Origin: Agrobacterium cavarae
Lineage (GTDB): Bacteria > Pseudomonadota > Alphaproteobacteria > Rhizobiales > Rhizobiaceae
DNA: 64,000 nt
Reading direction: 5' to 3'
Assembly: GCF_004310285.1 (NCBI RefSeq)
Contig: NZ_SISF01000028.1
Span: 205,154 to 269,153 of the forward strand
Each line of letters begins with the position of its first letter. Position 1 is the stretch's first letter. This document shows positions 46,233 through 55,220 of this stretch, one piece after another. The notes beneath the pieces were generated by a model. That model did no database searches. It saw only the letters and a program-made list of their open reading frames with translations, and was not told the DNA's origin. Both the position numbers and the translations under genes were made by a program.

Positions 46233-47585
46233 TCAGTTTAGATCTGCGCTGGCTACGCGATAGCTGTCGTGCAGGTAGCGGCGGGTAGAGGCGGCATCTG
46301 CCGGGCGTCCGTAAAAATAGCCCTGCCCCATGGCGCAACCAAGCCCTCGCAACTTTTCGGCCTCGCTGCCATCTTCGATCCCCTCCGCGACGACCTCAAG
46401 GTCGAGACCATCGCACATGGCGACGATCGCCTTGATGATGTGCTCCGAGGGGCGGTCGGTACTGATGCGGGAAACGAAGGCACGGTCGATCTTGACCTTG
46501 TCGAAGGTGAAGTCGCGCAAGCGACCCAGGCTGGATTGTCCGGTTCCGAAATCATCCAGAGAGATGCGCACGCCCGCATGCTGAAGCTCCGAGATAATGC
46601 GCTGCGCGGTGTCCGCCGAACTCATGACCGCGGTCTCTGTAATTTCGAGCTCCAGGCGCCGGGGATCGAGGCCGACGCGACGCAGACTGGAAAGAATATT
46701 GGCCGCTGTCGATGGGTCCATCAATTGAGCGGAGGAGAGATTGAAGGAGAGAAAGAGTTCGCGCGGCCAAGACAACGCGGTTTCGGCCGCCTTTCGCAGC
46801 AGGGTCTCGGACAGTGCGTCGATAAAGCCACGCTCCTCCGCCAAAGGCACGAATACATCCGGCGGCACGAAACCGAGATCCGGATCGTGCCATCGCGCCA
46901 AAGCTTCGAAACCGATCACCGTGCTATCGGCCAGTCTGACAATCGGCTGGAAGTGTACGTCGATGGTGTCGCTGATGATCGCGTTTCGAAGTGCCTGCTC
47001 CAGTTGCGTGGCACGCTTCATCTCCTGGGCGATCTCGCGGGAGTAGACGGTGATCTGGCCGCGTCCGCGACGCTTCGAGCGATAGAGCGCGGTTTCGGCG
47101 CTCTTCATCAAATCCTCGAACTCCTCGCCCGCGAAGGGATGGATGGCAAAGCCGAAAGAGGAGGACAGGCGCACGTTGCGATCGCCAAGATCGTAGGGTG
47201 CCGACAACACATCCTTGATCATCTGTCCGACGCGCTCTGCACCGCTGCGCTCGAAAATCAGCGGCAAGATGAAGGCGAACTCGTCGCCATCGTGGCGCGT
47301 GACGATCGAGCCATCCATCATGCAAGCCTTCAAGCGATGCGCTACCTGGCAGAGAATTTCGTCTCCGGCATGCGCGCCGAACAGGTCGTTGATGGGCTTG
47401 AATCCGTCAATATTGACAATGCCGACAGCAAACGGCGCGGGGTCGGCGGCCCGTTCAGCCGCAAGCAGCTTTATCTTGTCACGCAGACGATACTTGTTGC
47501 CGAGCCCAGTGAGCGGATCGCTATACGCCATCGCCTGCAATTCATGCTGGCTGATGAGCGGAAGAGTCGGCGCGGGCGGGTTCAT
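46233..47585 (-). CDS. GGDEF-EAL protein, probable cyclic-di-GMP phosphodiesterase
   Basis: Cytosolic protein of 450 residues. The N-terminal GGDEF domain (about 20-185; SDPLTGLGNKYRLRDKIKLL) has the active-site loop as HDGDEFAFIL, so the first Gly of GGDEF is Asp and cyclase activity is doubtful. The C-terminal EAL domain (about 195-440) keeps its catalytic features: GFEALARWHD, LSFNLSSAQL, LELEITETAV, SLDDFGTG, KVKIDRAF, LEVVAEGIED and GQGYFYGRP. It is therefore predicted to degrade c-di-GMP, perhaps with the GGDEF domain as a GTP sensor. It lies 105 bp downstream of a PAS-PAS-receiver gene on the same strand and probably belongs to the same pathway. Confidence 0.9.
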   Translation of the reverse strand: MNPPAPTLPLISQHELQAMAYSDPLTGLGNKYRLRDKIKLLAAERAADPAPFAVGIVNIDGFKPINDLFGAHAGDEILCQVAHRLKACMMDGSIVTRHDGDEFAFILPLIFERSGAERVGQMIKDVLSAPYDLGDRNVRLSSSFGFAIHPFAGEEFEDLMKSAETALYRSKRRGRGQITVYSREIAQEMKRATQLEQALRNAIISDTIDVHFQPIVRLADSTVIGFEALARWHDPDLGFVPPDVFVPLAEERGFIDALSETLLRKAAETALSWPRELFLSFNLSSAQLMDPSTAANILSSLRRVGLDPRRLELEITETAVMSSADTAQRIISELQHAGVRISLDDFGTGQSSLGRLRDFTFDKVKIDRAFVSRISTDRPSEHIIKAIVAMCDGLDLEVVAEGIEDGSEAEKLRGLGCAMGQGYFYGRPADAASTRRYLHDSYRVASADLN

Positions 47586-47690
47586 TCACATATCCTGTGG
47601 GCCTGTGGTGGTCGCTATTATCGGTGGCCCGCAATTAACAAAGAATATCGCCGCGAATACGAGATCCCACCACCACGAACATGTGTGCGG

Positions 47691-49352
47691 TCATCCATGA
47701 AGGCTGTGAGAGAAACGCGGCAGAAAACGCTTCAGCAACATATCGATTATATCCGGACTAATTGGTTTGAGCAACATTTCATCCATGCCCGCATTGAGGC
47801 AGGCTCGCTGATCTCCCTCGAAAGCCAAAGGAACGACGCCGATCAAAGGTGTTCTTTCGCCCGTCGAGGATTCCAGCCTGCGGATTTGTCGAGCAACCTC
47901 AAAGCCATCGATATCCGGTAGCGTGGTATCCAGAAGCACGATCGACGGCTTTTCCGACTGGAAGAGCGCCAGCGCTTCGTTGCCGGATTGCGCCAGCCTG
48001 TATTCGATCTGAAGACCTTCCAGTATCTGCGAAAAAACGATCTGGTTGATCTTGTTGTCCTCGACGACGAGAACATCGAGCCTTGGTCGGTTGAGCGATT
48101 CGTCATCGCTGTTGATAACGACCCAGTCGTCGTCCTTGCCCCTCCCCTGCTGCGTGTTTTCAAGCGAGCGAAAATGATGCGTCAGCATATTGACCAGCGA
48201 ACTGCCGATCTCGAACTCATCCGCCATCATCACACCGATGCCAAATGTCGTCGGCAGATCCAGACATTCGAGCGGCAATTGCACGTCAACCACAACGAGG
48301 TCGATCTTGACACCCATGGATGCGGAGAGGCTCAAAAAGGCTTCCTGCTCCTGGAGGCCGACGGCAACCGCGCAATCCACACCGATCGTCGACAATCGCT
48401 TGCAGGCCGCTTGGCCCGCCTCGGCATTCGGCATGACGAGAAGAACGCGACGACCCTTCATCACCAGTGAAGCCTGATGGTTTTCGTCATCCATGTAGGA
48501 ACTGCGCAGGAAGGACAGATGCTCCAGCCCCGGGATGATACGCCTGCCATCCGGCTGGGTCACGGCAAAGGCTGTGACGTCATCCATCGTCGTCACGAGA
48601 AAATATTGACCGGGTTTGCCGACCCTGTGCTTTCTGGTGATGACGAGGATCTCGTCGCCCGTCAACAGCGTGACCATTTCCGGCAGGATGGCCGGCACGC
48701 CGGTCTCAAGCACTTGCCTGTCCATCGCGTCGATGCGTGTCGCAAGCTCATCCGAATGAATATCGAAGACATTGCGACCGAGGATCAGGTCCGGTGAGGT
48801 TTCAATCAGGGAACAGCCAGCCTTGTTGACAGCCGAGTAAATGCGGTTTTTGTCCTTCACGAAAATGGACAGTGGCAGATTGTCGAGGATTTCCTCGGTG
48901 ATCTGGACGCGTTCGATATCGGCGCGCCAATGTTCCTCGCGCCTTTTCTGCTCGGTGATATCGGCGATGGCGCAAATGCAGAAACCGGAAGGAACGCGCC
49001 GTTTGGTGAAACGCAGCCATCTGTCGCCAGGGCGCTGCTCCACCGTTTCGGACCGTTCTGACCAATGGGCGGCAAGGCTCTTGGCGATCCACTCTTCGCG
49101 ATCAACACGGTTGCCACGCGAAGACGCCTCGCCGAAGCCGGCGCGATCGTAGATTGCGCCTAAAACATCTTTCAGTCTTGCGCCAGGTGCCACCTCTGCC
49201 TTCTCGAGCGGCAGAAGCGTGAAAAGACGGTGGCTGGCAAACACAAGGTTGTCGTCACGATCATAGATGAGAATCGCTGCAGACATTGCATCGCTAATAG
49301 CGTCTAGCATCGCTGCTTGAATGGCCACGCCGTCTGGCGCTAAATCATTCAT
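47691..49352 (-). CDS. PAS-PAS-receiver protein without a kinase domain
   Basis: Protein of 553 residues. PAS1 (about 15-135) includes AAILIYDRDDNLVFASHRLF. PAS2 (about 145-265) begins ITEEILDNLPLSIFVKDKNR. A degenerate receiver-like segment (about 300-380) contains GRRVLLVMPNAEAG and IDLVVVDVQLP but lacks the acidic pair. A C-terminal receiver (about 425-545) has VLVVEDNKINQIVF, phosphoacceptor Asp in IVLLDTTLPDIDG and Lys in MLLKPIS. The switch Thr/Ser position reads Val (IGVVPLAFEGD). No histidine kinase or output domain is visible. It resembles the receiver half of a hybrid kinase that has lost HisKA/HATPase. It is followed by the GGDEF-EAL gene, suggesting sensory control of c-di-GMP. 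The start is ATG 49352. Confidence 0.82.
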   Translation of the reverse strand: MNDLAPDGVAIQAAMLDAISDAMSAAILIYDRDDNLVFASHRLFTLLPLEKAEVAPGARLKDVLGAIYDRAGFGEASSRGNRVDREEWIAKSLAAHWSERSETVEQRPGDRWLRFTKRRVPSGFCICAIADITEQKRREEHWRADIERVQITEEILDNLPLSIFVKDKNRIYSAVNKAGCSLIETSPDLILGRNVFDIHSDELATRIDAMDRQVLETGVPAILPEMVTLLTGDEILVITRKHRVGKPGQYFLVTTMDDVTAFAVTQPDGRRIIPGLEHLSFLRSSYMDDENHQASLVMKGRRVLLVMPNAEAGQAACKRLSTIGVDCAVAVGLQEQEAFLSLSASMGVKIDLVVVDVQLPLECLDLPTTFGIGVMMADEFEIGSSLVNMLTHHFRSLENTQQGRGKDDDWVVINSDDESLNRPRLDVLVVEDNKINQIVFSQILEGLQIEYRLAQSGNEALALFQSEKPSIVLLDTTLPDIDGFEVARQIRRLESSTGERTPLIGVVPLAFEGDQRACLNAGMDEMLLKPISPDIIDMLLKRFLPRFSHSLHG

Positions 49353-49691
49353 GACAATTCCCTACACACGTTTCGAGAACGCGCTCAATTCATCTTGAAA
49401 ACCTGCAATAGCAATAGGCTTTGGATATAACGGGAACATGCGGGCAAAATGCTCGACAGTCCTTCGGGATCAAACAAGACGGCCCCTGCGCTTCCGTCCC
49501 GTCCTTATCAAGCATCCTGAAAAGACAAATAAATCACTCATTCAAGCAGGATCAGTGATATCGTTTCGGGATTAAAGACCTCTTAAATTTGAAAAAAGAA
49601 CAATCCTGGATTGGCGAGACAGCGAGCGTGCTTTCGGTGGAGAGGTGCGATTTCTCTTTCGTTACGCCCACGAATCCGCGAGAATGGCAGC
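49353..49691. other. Divergent region between PAS-receiver gene and mutL
   Basis: This 339-bp region shows no supported gene. It contains scattered AT-rich patches (about 49520-49610) and must hold promoters for both flanking genes. No terminator, riboswitch or RNA gene was recognised. Confidence 0.4.
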
Positions 49692-51512
49692 ATGTCCATC
49701 AAGCAGCTTTCAGAAACCCTGATCAACCAGATCGCCGCGGGTGAAGTGATCGAGCGCCCATCGAGCGCCGCCAAGGAACTCATCGAAAACGCCATCGATG
49801 CCGGAGCGACCCGGATCGAGATCGCCACGGCGGGCGGTGGAAAAGGCCTGGTCCGCATCACGGATAATGGCTGTGGCATGTCCACGCCCGACCTCGAACT
49901 CGCGATCCGCAGGCATTGTACCTCGAAGATTTCCTCGACACTCGACGATATCCGCACACTTGGTTTTCGAGGCGAAGCCCTCCCCTCCATCGGTTCGGTC
50001 GCCAAGCTGACCATCACCAGTCGTGCGCAAGGCGCGACCGAAGGCGCGATCATATCGGTTACCGGCGGCAAGGTCTCGACGGTACGACCCGCGGCGGCCA
50101 ATACCGGTACGATCGTCGAAGTGCGCGACCTCTTCTTCGCCACCCCGGCCCGGTTGAAATTTCTCAAGACCGAGAAGGCGGAGGCTGCCGCCATCACAGA
50201 AATCGTCAAGCGCATGGCGATTGCCTTCCCGCATATCCGTTTCGTGCTTTCGGGGACGGATCGCTCGACGCTGGAATTGCCATCGACCGGGGACGACCAT
50301 CTCGCCCGCATGGCGCAGATCCTTGGAGCCGAGTTCAAAGACAATGCCATCGAGATCGATGCCGTGCGCGAAGATGTCGAGCTTACCGGCTTTGCCGGCG
50401 TTCCCACCTTCAACCGGGGTAACTCCGCGCATCAATATATGTTCGTCAACGGCCGCCCGGTGCAGGACAAGCTGCTGCTCTCGGCCATCAGGGGCGCCTA
50501 TGCCGAAACGGTGCCGCATGGCCGATACCCGGTTGCGGTACTCTCGCTCCGGCTCGATCCGGCGCTGGTGGATGTCAACGTGCATCCGGCGAAATCAGAT
50601 GTGCGCTTTCGCGACCCCGGCCTCGTCCGAGGATTGATCGTCGGCGCAATCCGCCAGGCCCTTTCCCGCGAGGGCGACCGCGCCGCGACCACGGGTGCTT
50701 CGCAGATGATGAGCGCATTTCGGCCTGGCTACAGTCCATCGACAGTCAGACCCTATGCCTCACAGGCCTGGACACCCGCCAACTCCCCGTCCCGGCCGCT
50801 GGAAATGTCGGATGGGTTGGCTCTGCGCGAACCGGCGCAGTCGCAATTTATCGACATCACCATGCCGACGGCCCGGTCGGACGTCTTTCACACGGATGAA
50901 AAGCCGGTCGCTACCACCCTTGAGCCGTCGCGCTATCCCTTGGGGGCAGCGCGCGCGCAGGTGCATGCCAATTACATCGTTGCCCAAACCGAGGACGGGT
51001 TGGTGATCGTCGATCAGCATGCCGCGCATGAGCGGCTCGTCTTCGAAGAGATGCGCAAGGCGCTGCACGCCAAACGGCCCGCTTCGCAGGTGCTGCTTAT
51101 CCCTGAAATTGTCGATCTTCCCGAAGAGGATTGCGACCGGTTGATGGAGCATGCGGAAGGCTTCGACAAGATGGGGTTTGCCATCGAGCGTTTCGGACCG
51201 GGCGCGGTCGCGGTTCGCGAAACGCCAGCCATGCTGGGCGAAGTCAATGTTCAGGGGCTCGTTCGGCAACTGGCCGATGAGATCGCCGAATGGGATACGG
51301 CAAGCAGTCTGTCCGGCAAGTTGGAATATGTTGCCGCCACCATGGCCTGCCATGGCTCTGTCCGCTCCGGCCGGCGGATGCGGCCGGAGGAGATGAATGC
51401 GCTTTTGCGGCAGATGGAAAACACGCCGGGCTCCGGCCAATGTAACCATGGCCGTCCGACCTATATAGAACTGAAGCTTGCCGACATCGAAAAGCTCTTC
51501 GGCAGAAGCTGA
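49692..51512 (+). CDS. mutL: DNA mismatch repair protein MutL
   Basis: GHKL ATPase of mismatch repair, 606 residues. N-terminal ATPase motifs are [43 protein letters not shown] and [20 protein letters not shown]. The linker spans about 335-430. The C-terminal domain has [14 protein letters not shown], the DQHAxxE endonuclease motif, so it probably nicks DNA as in MutH-lacking bacteria. It ends with [20 protein letters not shown]. The frame is open from 49611, but the ATG at 49692 gives the canonical N-terminus [18 protein letters not shown]. Confidence 0.97.
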   Translation: MSIKQLSETLINQIAAGEVIERPSSAAKELIENAIDAGATRIEIATAGGGKGLVRITDNGCGMSTPDLELAIRRHCTSKISSTLDDIRTLGFRGEALPSIGSVAKLTITSRAQGATEGAIISVTGGKVSTVRPAAANTGTIVEVRDLFFATPARLKFLKTEKAEAAAITEIVKRMAIAFPHIRFVLSGTDRSTLELPSTGDDHLARMAQILGAEFKDNAIEIDAVREDVELTGFAGVPTFNRGNSAHQYMFVNGRPVQDKLLLSAIRGAYAETVPHGRYPVAVLSLRLDPALVDVNVHPAKSDVRFRDPGLVRGLIVGAIRQALSREGDRAATTGASQMMSAFRPGYSPSTVRPYASQAWTPANSPSRPLEMSDGLALREPAQSQFIDITMPTARSDVFHTDEKPVATTLEPSRYPLGAARAQVHANYIVAQTEDGLVIVDQHAAHERLVFEEMRKALHAKRPASQVLLIPEIVDLPEEDCDRLMEHAEGFDKMGFAIERFGPGAVAVRETPAMLGEVNVQGLVRQLADEIAEWDTASSLSGKLEYVAATMACHGSVRSGRRMRPEEMNALLRQMENTPGSGQCNHGRPTYIELKLADIEKLFGRS

Positions 51513-51586
51513 GGCTACTAGAATTACAGGCTGCGTAGGAATAGAGATCGCATCCAGACATGAGAAGACCGAGGAGACGCACGCGC

Positions 51587-51817
51587 ATGAACAGATTTGA
51601 CGGTGGACAGAGGGAAGCGAAGATCGAATATCTCGATGGCGACCTGCGTATCGTCCAGACCGGCTCCTACGTGGTTTGCGCCATGACGGGCGTTCAAATT
51701 CCGGTTGATGAATTGCGCTATTGGAGCGTTGTACGCCAGGAGCCTTACGCGGATGCCGCGGCCTCCGTGGAGGCGGAAAAACGGGCAGGCGCTCTACCGA
51801 ACCAGAAGCGCGCTTGA
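51587..51817 (+). CDS. DUF2093 domain protein
   Basis: Small protein of 76 residues containing the DUF2093 core: KIEYLDGDLRIVQTGSYVVC, AMTGVQIPVDELRYWSVVRQ and EPYADAAASVE. The family is small, mostly alphaproteobacterial and of unknown function. The ATG at 51587 is preferred (GAGGAG upstream) over an in-frame ATG at 51560. It lies 74 bp after mutL and 53 bp before DUF350, in the same direction. Confidence 0.88.
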   Translation: MNRFDGGQREAKIEYLDGDLRIVQTGSYVVCAMTGVQIPVDELRYWSVVRQEPYADAAASVEAEKRAGALPNQKRA

Positions 51818-51870
51818 AGCAAAAAACGCACAAGCCTTGATGTCCAACTCGTCATTGTGAGAGAGCCGAT

Positions 51871-52272
51871 ATGTTCGGATATGTTGCGGGGCTGCCTGCA
51901 TTTCTTAGCTACTTCGCATTCGGACTGCTTGCCTATGCGGTGTTTGCCGGCATCTACACGCGGCTGACGCCGCATGACGAAATGAGGCTGATCCGTTCCG
52001 GCAATCTCTCCGCCACGATCGCATTTCTGGGCGCGCTAGCAGGCTTTGGCCTGCCGATGGCATCTGCCGCTGCCAACTCCGTGAACATTATCGACTTCAT
52101 CATCTGGTCGATCATCGGAATCGTCGTGCAGATCCTAGCCTTCTATGTGGCGCGCGCCAGCCTCCCCGGCATTCATGAGAAGATCGGCAGAGGCGAGGTT
52201 TCCGCGGGCGTGTGGGGCGGCGGCATCGCGCTTATCATCGGCATCCTCAACGCTGCCTGCATGACCTACTGA
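51871..52272 (+). CDS. DUF350 membrane protein (YjfL-like)
   Basis: Inner-membrane protein of 133 residues with four helices. Helix 1 is LPAFLSYFAFGLLAYAVFAG, then LSATIAFLGALAGFGLPMAS, FIIWSIIGIVVQILAFYVAR and GGGIALIIGILNAACMTY, in the DUF350 pattern. It forms a tight set with DUF1190 and a glutathionylspermidine-synthase-like gene (gaps 11 and 0 bp). That order matches the enterobacterial yjfL-yjfM-yjfC genes. Function is unproven; some authors connect DUF350 with ion channels. Confidence 0.88.
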   Translation: MFGYVAGLPAFLSYFAFGLLAYAVFAGIYTRLTPHDEMRLIRSGNLSATIAFLGALAGFGLPMASAAANSVNIIDFIIWSIIGIVVQILAFYVARASLPGIHEKIGRGEVSAGVWGGGIALIIGILNAACMTY

Positions 52273-52283
52273 GGAGACTTCGC

Positions 52284-52913
52284 ATGAAAAGACGGATGCG
52301 AAGTCACGCAAGGCCGGTTCTTGCACTCGGAACGATCACGGTATCGGGGCTGGCGCTCGCGGGCTGCGGCGAGCAGCCTCCGGATGCCTTCGTCTTCAAG
52401 TCGACGCAGCAATGCGTGATGAGCGGGATCGGTGCGGATGTCTGCGATGTGGCCTTTCGCGACGCGACGACCGACTACAAAGCGAACGCGCCGCGCTTTG
52501 CCGACCAGGCGAGTTGCGAAGACAGCTTCGGCAGCGGGCTTTGTACTCGATCTCCACGGACAGAGCAGGATATCGCGCCCTTCATTCCGGCACTGACCGG
52601 ATTTTACTTGGCGCGCAACGTTCGCTCGGTTTCAGATTACTATGCGGATCGCAAGCGGCAGGAAGAAGAAGAGGAAGCCGCAGCCAGCTCTGGCGGTGGC
52701 GGAGGCAGCAGCGGTGGCGGTTCATTTCGCTTCGGCAGCGGCTCGGCCGTTTATAAAGATCGGCAAGGCACCGCCATGGTTGCGCGAAGCCAAGGCGACC
52801 AGGCTGGCAGCAACTCTTATCGCTTCCTGAAGAATGTCAGCTACGGCGTCCCGGAAACAACCGCGCGGAGCGGTTTTGGCCATTGGAGCTCGTCCAGCCA
52901 TCATGGCAGTTAA
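52284..52913 (+). CDS. DUF1190 lipoprotein (YjfM/YgiB-like)
   Basis: Protein of 209 residues. A basic start (MKRRMRSHARP), hydrophobic segment and lipobox LALAGC make it a probable lipoprotein with mature Cys near residue 28. The DUF1190 core is VFKSTQQCVMSGIGADVCDV, RFADQASCEDSFGSGLC and FIPALTGFYLARN, with several conserved cysteines. The C-terminal third is Gly/Ser-rich and low complexity. The ATG at 52284 has a perfect GAGGAG. Its TAA is followed directly by the ATG of the next gene. It is linked with DUF350 and an ATP-grasp ligase, a conserved but uncharacterised partnership. Confidence 0.87.
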   Translation: MKRRMRSHARPVLALGTITVSGLALAGCGEQPPDAFVFKSTQQCVMSGIGADVCDVAFRDATTDYKANAPRFADQASCEDSFGSGLCTRSPRTEQDIAPFIPALTGFYLARNVRSVSDYYADRKRQEEEEEAAASSGGGGGSSGGGSFRFGSGSAVYKDRQGTAMVARSQGDQAGSNSYRFLKNVSYGVPETTARSGFGHWSSSSHHGS

Positions 52914-54071
52914 ATGAAACGCATCGCCCTTCCTGAAAGACCCGACTGGCGCGAACAGGCAAAATCCGTCGGTTTCGGGTTTCACGAGATGTATGGCGAG
53001 CCATACTGGGTCGACAACGCGGCTTACCTCTTCAATTACGAGCAGATCGAAGAGGACATCGAGGCGCCCTCGCAGGAACTCCATGAGATGTGCATGGACC
53101 TTGTGGCGGATGTCGTTACCAGCGAGGAGTCGCTTGAGAAGCTTCAAATTCCAGACGAGATGCGAGACGCGGTAAGGCAGTCCTGGCTTCGGGGCGACCG
53201 GCATCTCTATGGCCGGTTCGATCTTGCCTATATGGGCGAGGGTCCGGCAAAGCTTCTCGAATATAATGCCGACACGCCGACCTCGATCTTCGAGAGCGCC
53301 TATTTCCAATATGACTGGCTGACCGACCAGATTGCTGCAGGCACGCTCCCCGAGGACGCCGATCAGTTCAATTCTCTTCAGGAATGCCTCGTGGAGGCTT
53401 TTCGCCAGTTCCCGTCCGAGGGCGTCTTTCACTTTTCGACGCTCCTGGACAATGAAGAGGATCGTGGCACCACGGCCTATCTGATGGACTGCGCCATACA
53501 GGCCGGTCATCAAGTGGAACTCATCGATATTCGCGATATCGGTGTGGATCGGGCTGGGCGCTTTACCGACCTTCAGAACCGTCTGATCGAACGCTGCTTC
53601 AAGCTCTATCCGTGGGAAGTGATGTTCAAGGAGCCTTTTTCGGTGCACCTTCCAACGGCAGGCAGCGTGTTCGTCGAACCCTTATGGAAATCCATTCTCT
53701 CCAACAAAGGCATCCTTCCGCTTCTGTGGGAGCGCCATCCAGGACACCCCAATCTTTTGCCGAGCTATTTTGCCGACGATCCGCAGGCGCAAAACCTTGC
53801 CGATTACGTCAGGAAACCGCTTTTCTCGCGGGAGGGAGAGAGCGTCTCCCTGTTTGAAGACCAGCAGCTGGTTGTTGAAAACCCCGGTATTTATGGCGCT
53901 GAAGGTTACGTCGTGCAGGCGCTTGCGCCGCTTTTCGATGTCGACGATGTCCATGCCATTCTCGGAAGCTGGATCGTTGGGGACGTGGCGTGCGGCCTGA
54001 GCATTCGCGAGGACGAAAGCCGTATCACCACCAACCTCTCGCGCTTCGTGCCTCACCTTGTCGTCGATTGA
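52914..54071 (+). CDS. Glutathionylspermidine synthase-like ATP-grasp ligase (YjfC/YgiC)
   Basis: Protein of 385 residues with the preATP-grasp/ATP-grasp fold of glutathionylspermidine synthetase. Signatures are GFHEMYGEPYWVDNAAYLFN, RFDLAYMGEGPAKLLEYNAD, TPTSIFESAYFQYDWL, VEPLWKSILSNKGILPLLWE, HPGHPNLLPSYF and GSWIVGDVACGLSIREDESR. It lacks the amidase domain of the bifunctional enzyme. It probably joins a peptide to an amine, but YgiC/YjfC proteins have no confirmed product. It starts directly after the DUF1190 stop, so translation is coupled. Confidence 0.9.
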   Translation: MKRIALPERPDWREQAKSVGFGFHEMYGEPYWVDNAAYLFNYEQIEEDIEAPSQELHEMCMDLVADVVTSEESLEKLQIPDEMRDAVRQSWLRGDRHLYGRFDLAYMGEGPAKLLEYNADTPTSIFESAYFQYDWLTDQIAAGTLPEDADQFNSLQECLVEAFRQFPSEGVFHFSTLLDNEEDRGTTAYLMDCAIQAGHQVELIDIRDIGVDRAGRFTDLQNRLIERCFKLYPWEVMFKEPFSVHLPTAGSVFVEPLWKSILSNKGILPLLWERHPGHPNLLPSYFADDPQAQNLADYVRKPLFSREGESVSLFEDQQLVVENPGIYGAEGYVVQALAPLFDVDDVHAILGSWIVGDVACGLSIREDESRITTNLSRFVPHLVVD

Positions 54072-54182
54072 CGCAGAAGGTGTCACTCACCTTTAACTCT
54101 TCTGGCTATCTCCGGAACCATCAAGGGGCGCTGATGTTCGGTGTGCCGTGCGATCATCAGCACCAACACTTGGGAGATACAC

Positions 54183-54680
54183 ATGGCAGAGAAACAGCTC
54201 GACGATCTTTTTTATGACACGCTGAAGGATATCTATTTTGCAGAACGCCAGATCTTGAAGGCGCTGCCCAAGATGGCGCGGGCGGCCAGCAGCGACAAGC
54301 TGAAGGCCGCATTCGAGAAGCACAAGGAAGAAACCCAGGGCCAGATCGAGCGGCTGCAGGAGATCTTCGAACTTCTCGGCAAGCGCGCTCAGGGAAAGAC
54401 CTGCGAAGCAATCCAGGGCATTATCGCCGAAGGCGAAGAGATCATGGAAGACTTCAAGGGCAGCCCGGCTCTCGATGCCGGCCTCATCTCCTCGGCACAG
54501 GCTGTCGAACATTATGAGATGGCCCGCTATGGCACGCTGAAGGCATGGGCAGAGCAGCTTGGTCACAAGCAGGCAGTCCAGTTGCTGGACGCGACATTGA
54601 AGGAAGAGACAAAGACCGACGCAGACCTGTCGTCGCTTGCAACAGCGTCTCTCAACGCATCTGGCAAGAAAGCCGCCTGA
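54183..54680 (+). CDS. Ferritin-like DUF892 (YciE/YciF-type) protein
   Basis: Four-helix ferritin-like protein of 165 residues: KQLDDLFYDTLKDIYFAERQ, KALPKMARAASSDKLKAAFE, DAGLISSAQAVEHYEMARYG and HKQAVQLLDATLKEETKTDA. Acidic and His residues (DxxFAER, VEHYE) could bind a di-metal site. Such proteins are often stress-induced. The ATG at 54183 has GGGAGA upstream and is preferred over an in-frame codon at 54141. It ends at the terminator at 54697 and lies 111 bp after the ATP-grasp gene, so probably forms its own unit. Confidence 0.9.
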   Translation: MAEKQLDDLFYDTLKDIYFAERQILKALPKMARAASSDKLKAAFEKHKEETQGQIERLQEIFELLGKRAQGKTCEAIQGIIAEGEEIMEDFKGSPALDAGLISSAQAVEHYEMARYGTLKAWAEQLGHKQAVQLLDATLKEETKTDADLSSLATASLNASGKKAA

Positions 54681-54696
54681 CACCGGTGCAGCCATG

Positions 54697-54729
54697 AAAA
54701 AAAGCCGGGGCAGTTGCTCCGGCTTTTTT
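54697..54729. terminator. Bidirectional rho-independent terminator
   Basis: AAAAAAGCCGG (54697-54707) pairs with CCGGCTTTTTT (54719-54729). It serves DUF892 on the plus strand and, with the opposite T-run, could serve the convergent small membrane protein gene. Confidence 0.88.
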
Positions 54730-54794
54730 GTTTATTGAAGGATGTCCCTCCATCATTTACCGACCTCGACCCTCGTCAAGATTGGCGAGTTGCC

Positions 54795-55109
54795 TTACGG
54801 CGCCTGTGTCGAAGGGTTACGATCAACACCTTCCGTCGGCGGCGTTGCGCCGGATGGCGGGTTGTTATCGAAGGTCTGGCTGCCCTGCGCGCCCGGATTG
54901 ACCGTCTGGCTCGACGTTGCAGGACCCGGAGGCGGTGGCGTCTCCGTTGTCGCAGGGGCAGTGCTTTCACCCCAGATTTCCGCGGCCAGCCATACTGCCA
55001 TTGCTAGAAACAGGCTGACGACAAGAATAACCAGGACCGGCTTACCCTTAAAGCCCTGACGGGTTTCGCGCGGGGTGAATGTTTTCTTCTCCACATTCGT
55101 ATGCTGCAT
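54795..55109 (-). CDS. Small single-pass membrane protein with Pro/Thr-rich tail
   Basis: Protein of 104 residues, no named family. After a charged start (NVEKKTFTPRETRQGFKGKP) comes one membrane helix (VLVILVVSLFLAMAVWLAAE), then an acidic, Pro/Thr/Gly-rich tail (PATTETPPPPGPATSSQTV). The tail is probably periplasmic and disordered. The ATG at 55109 has GAGGAGGAG upstream. It sits 111 bp downstream of the lpxK stop on the same strand and is separated from DUF892 by the terminator at 54697. Confidence 0.7.
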   Translation of the reverse strand: MQHTNVEKKTFTPRETRQGFKGKPVLVILVVSLFLAMAVWLAAEIWGESTAPATTETPPPPGPATSSQTVNPGAQGSQTFDNNPPSGATPPTEGVDRNPSTQAP

Positions 55110-55220
55110 AATCTCTCTCCTCCTCGGATCAGAGCCCAACTCGTGCTTCACTGAGAGGTAAAAGAGTTGCAACGGTCGATTGTTCCTTACACTCGCTGAT
55201 GCGCGTGACAGGGAAGCGCT

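Noticed and set aside
46269..47921. 550-codon plus-strand frame opposite the GGDEF-EAL gene
   Set aside because: It is a shadow frame; the minus-strand protein carries all EAL motifs.
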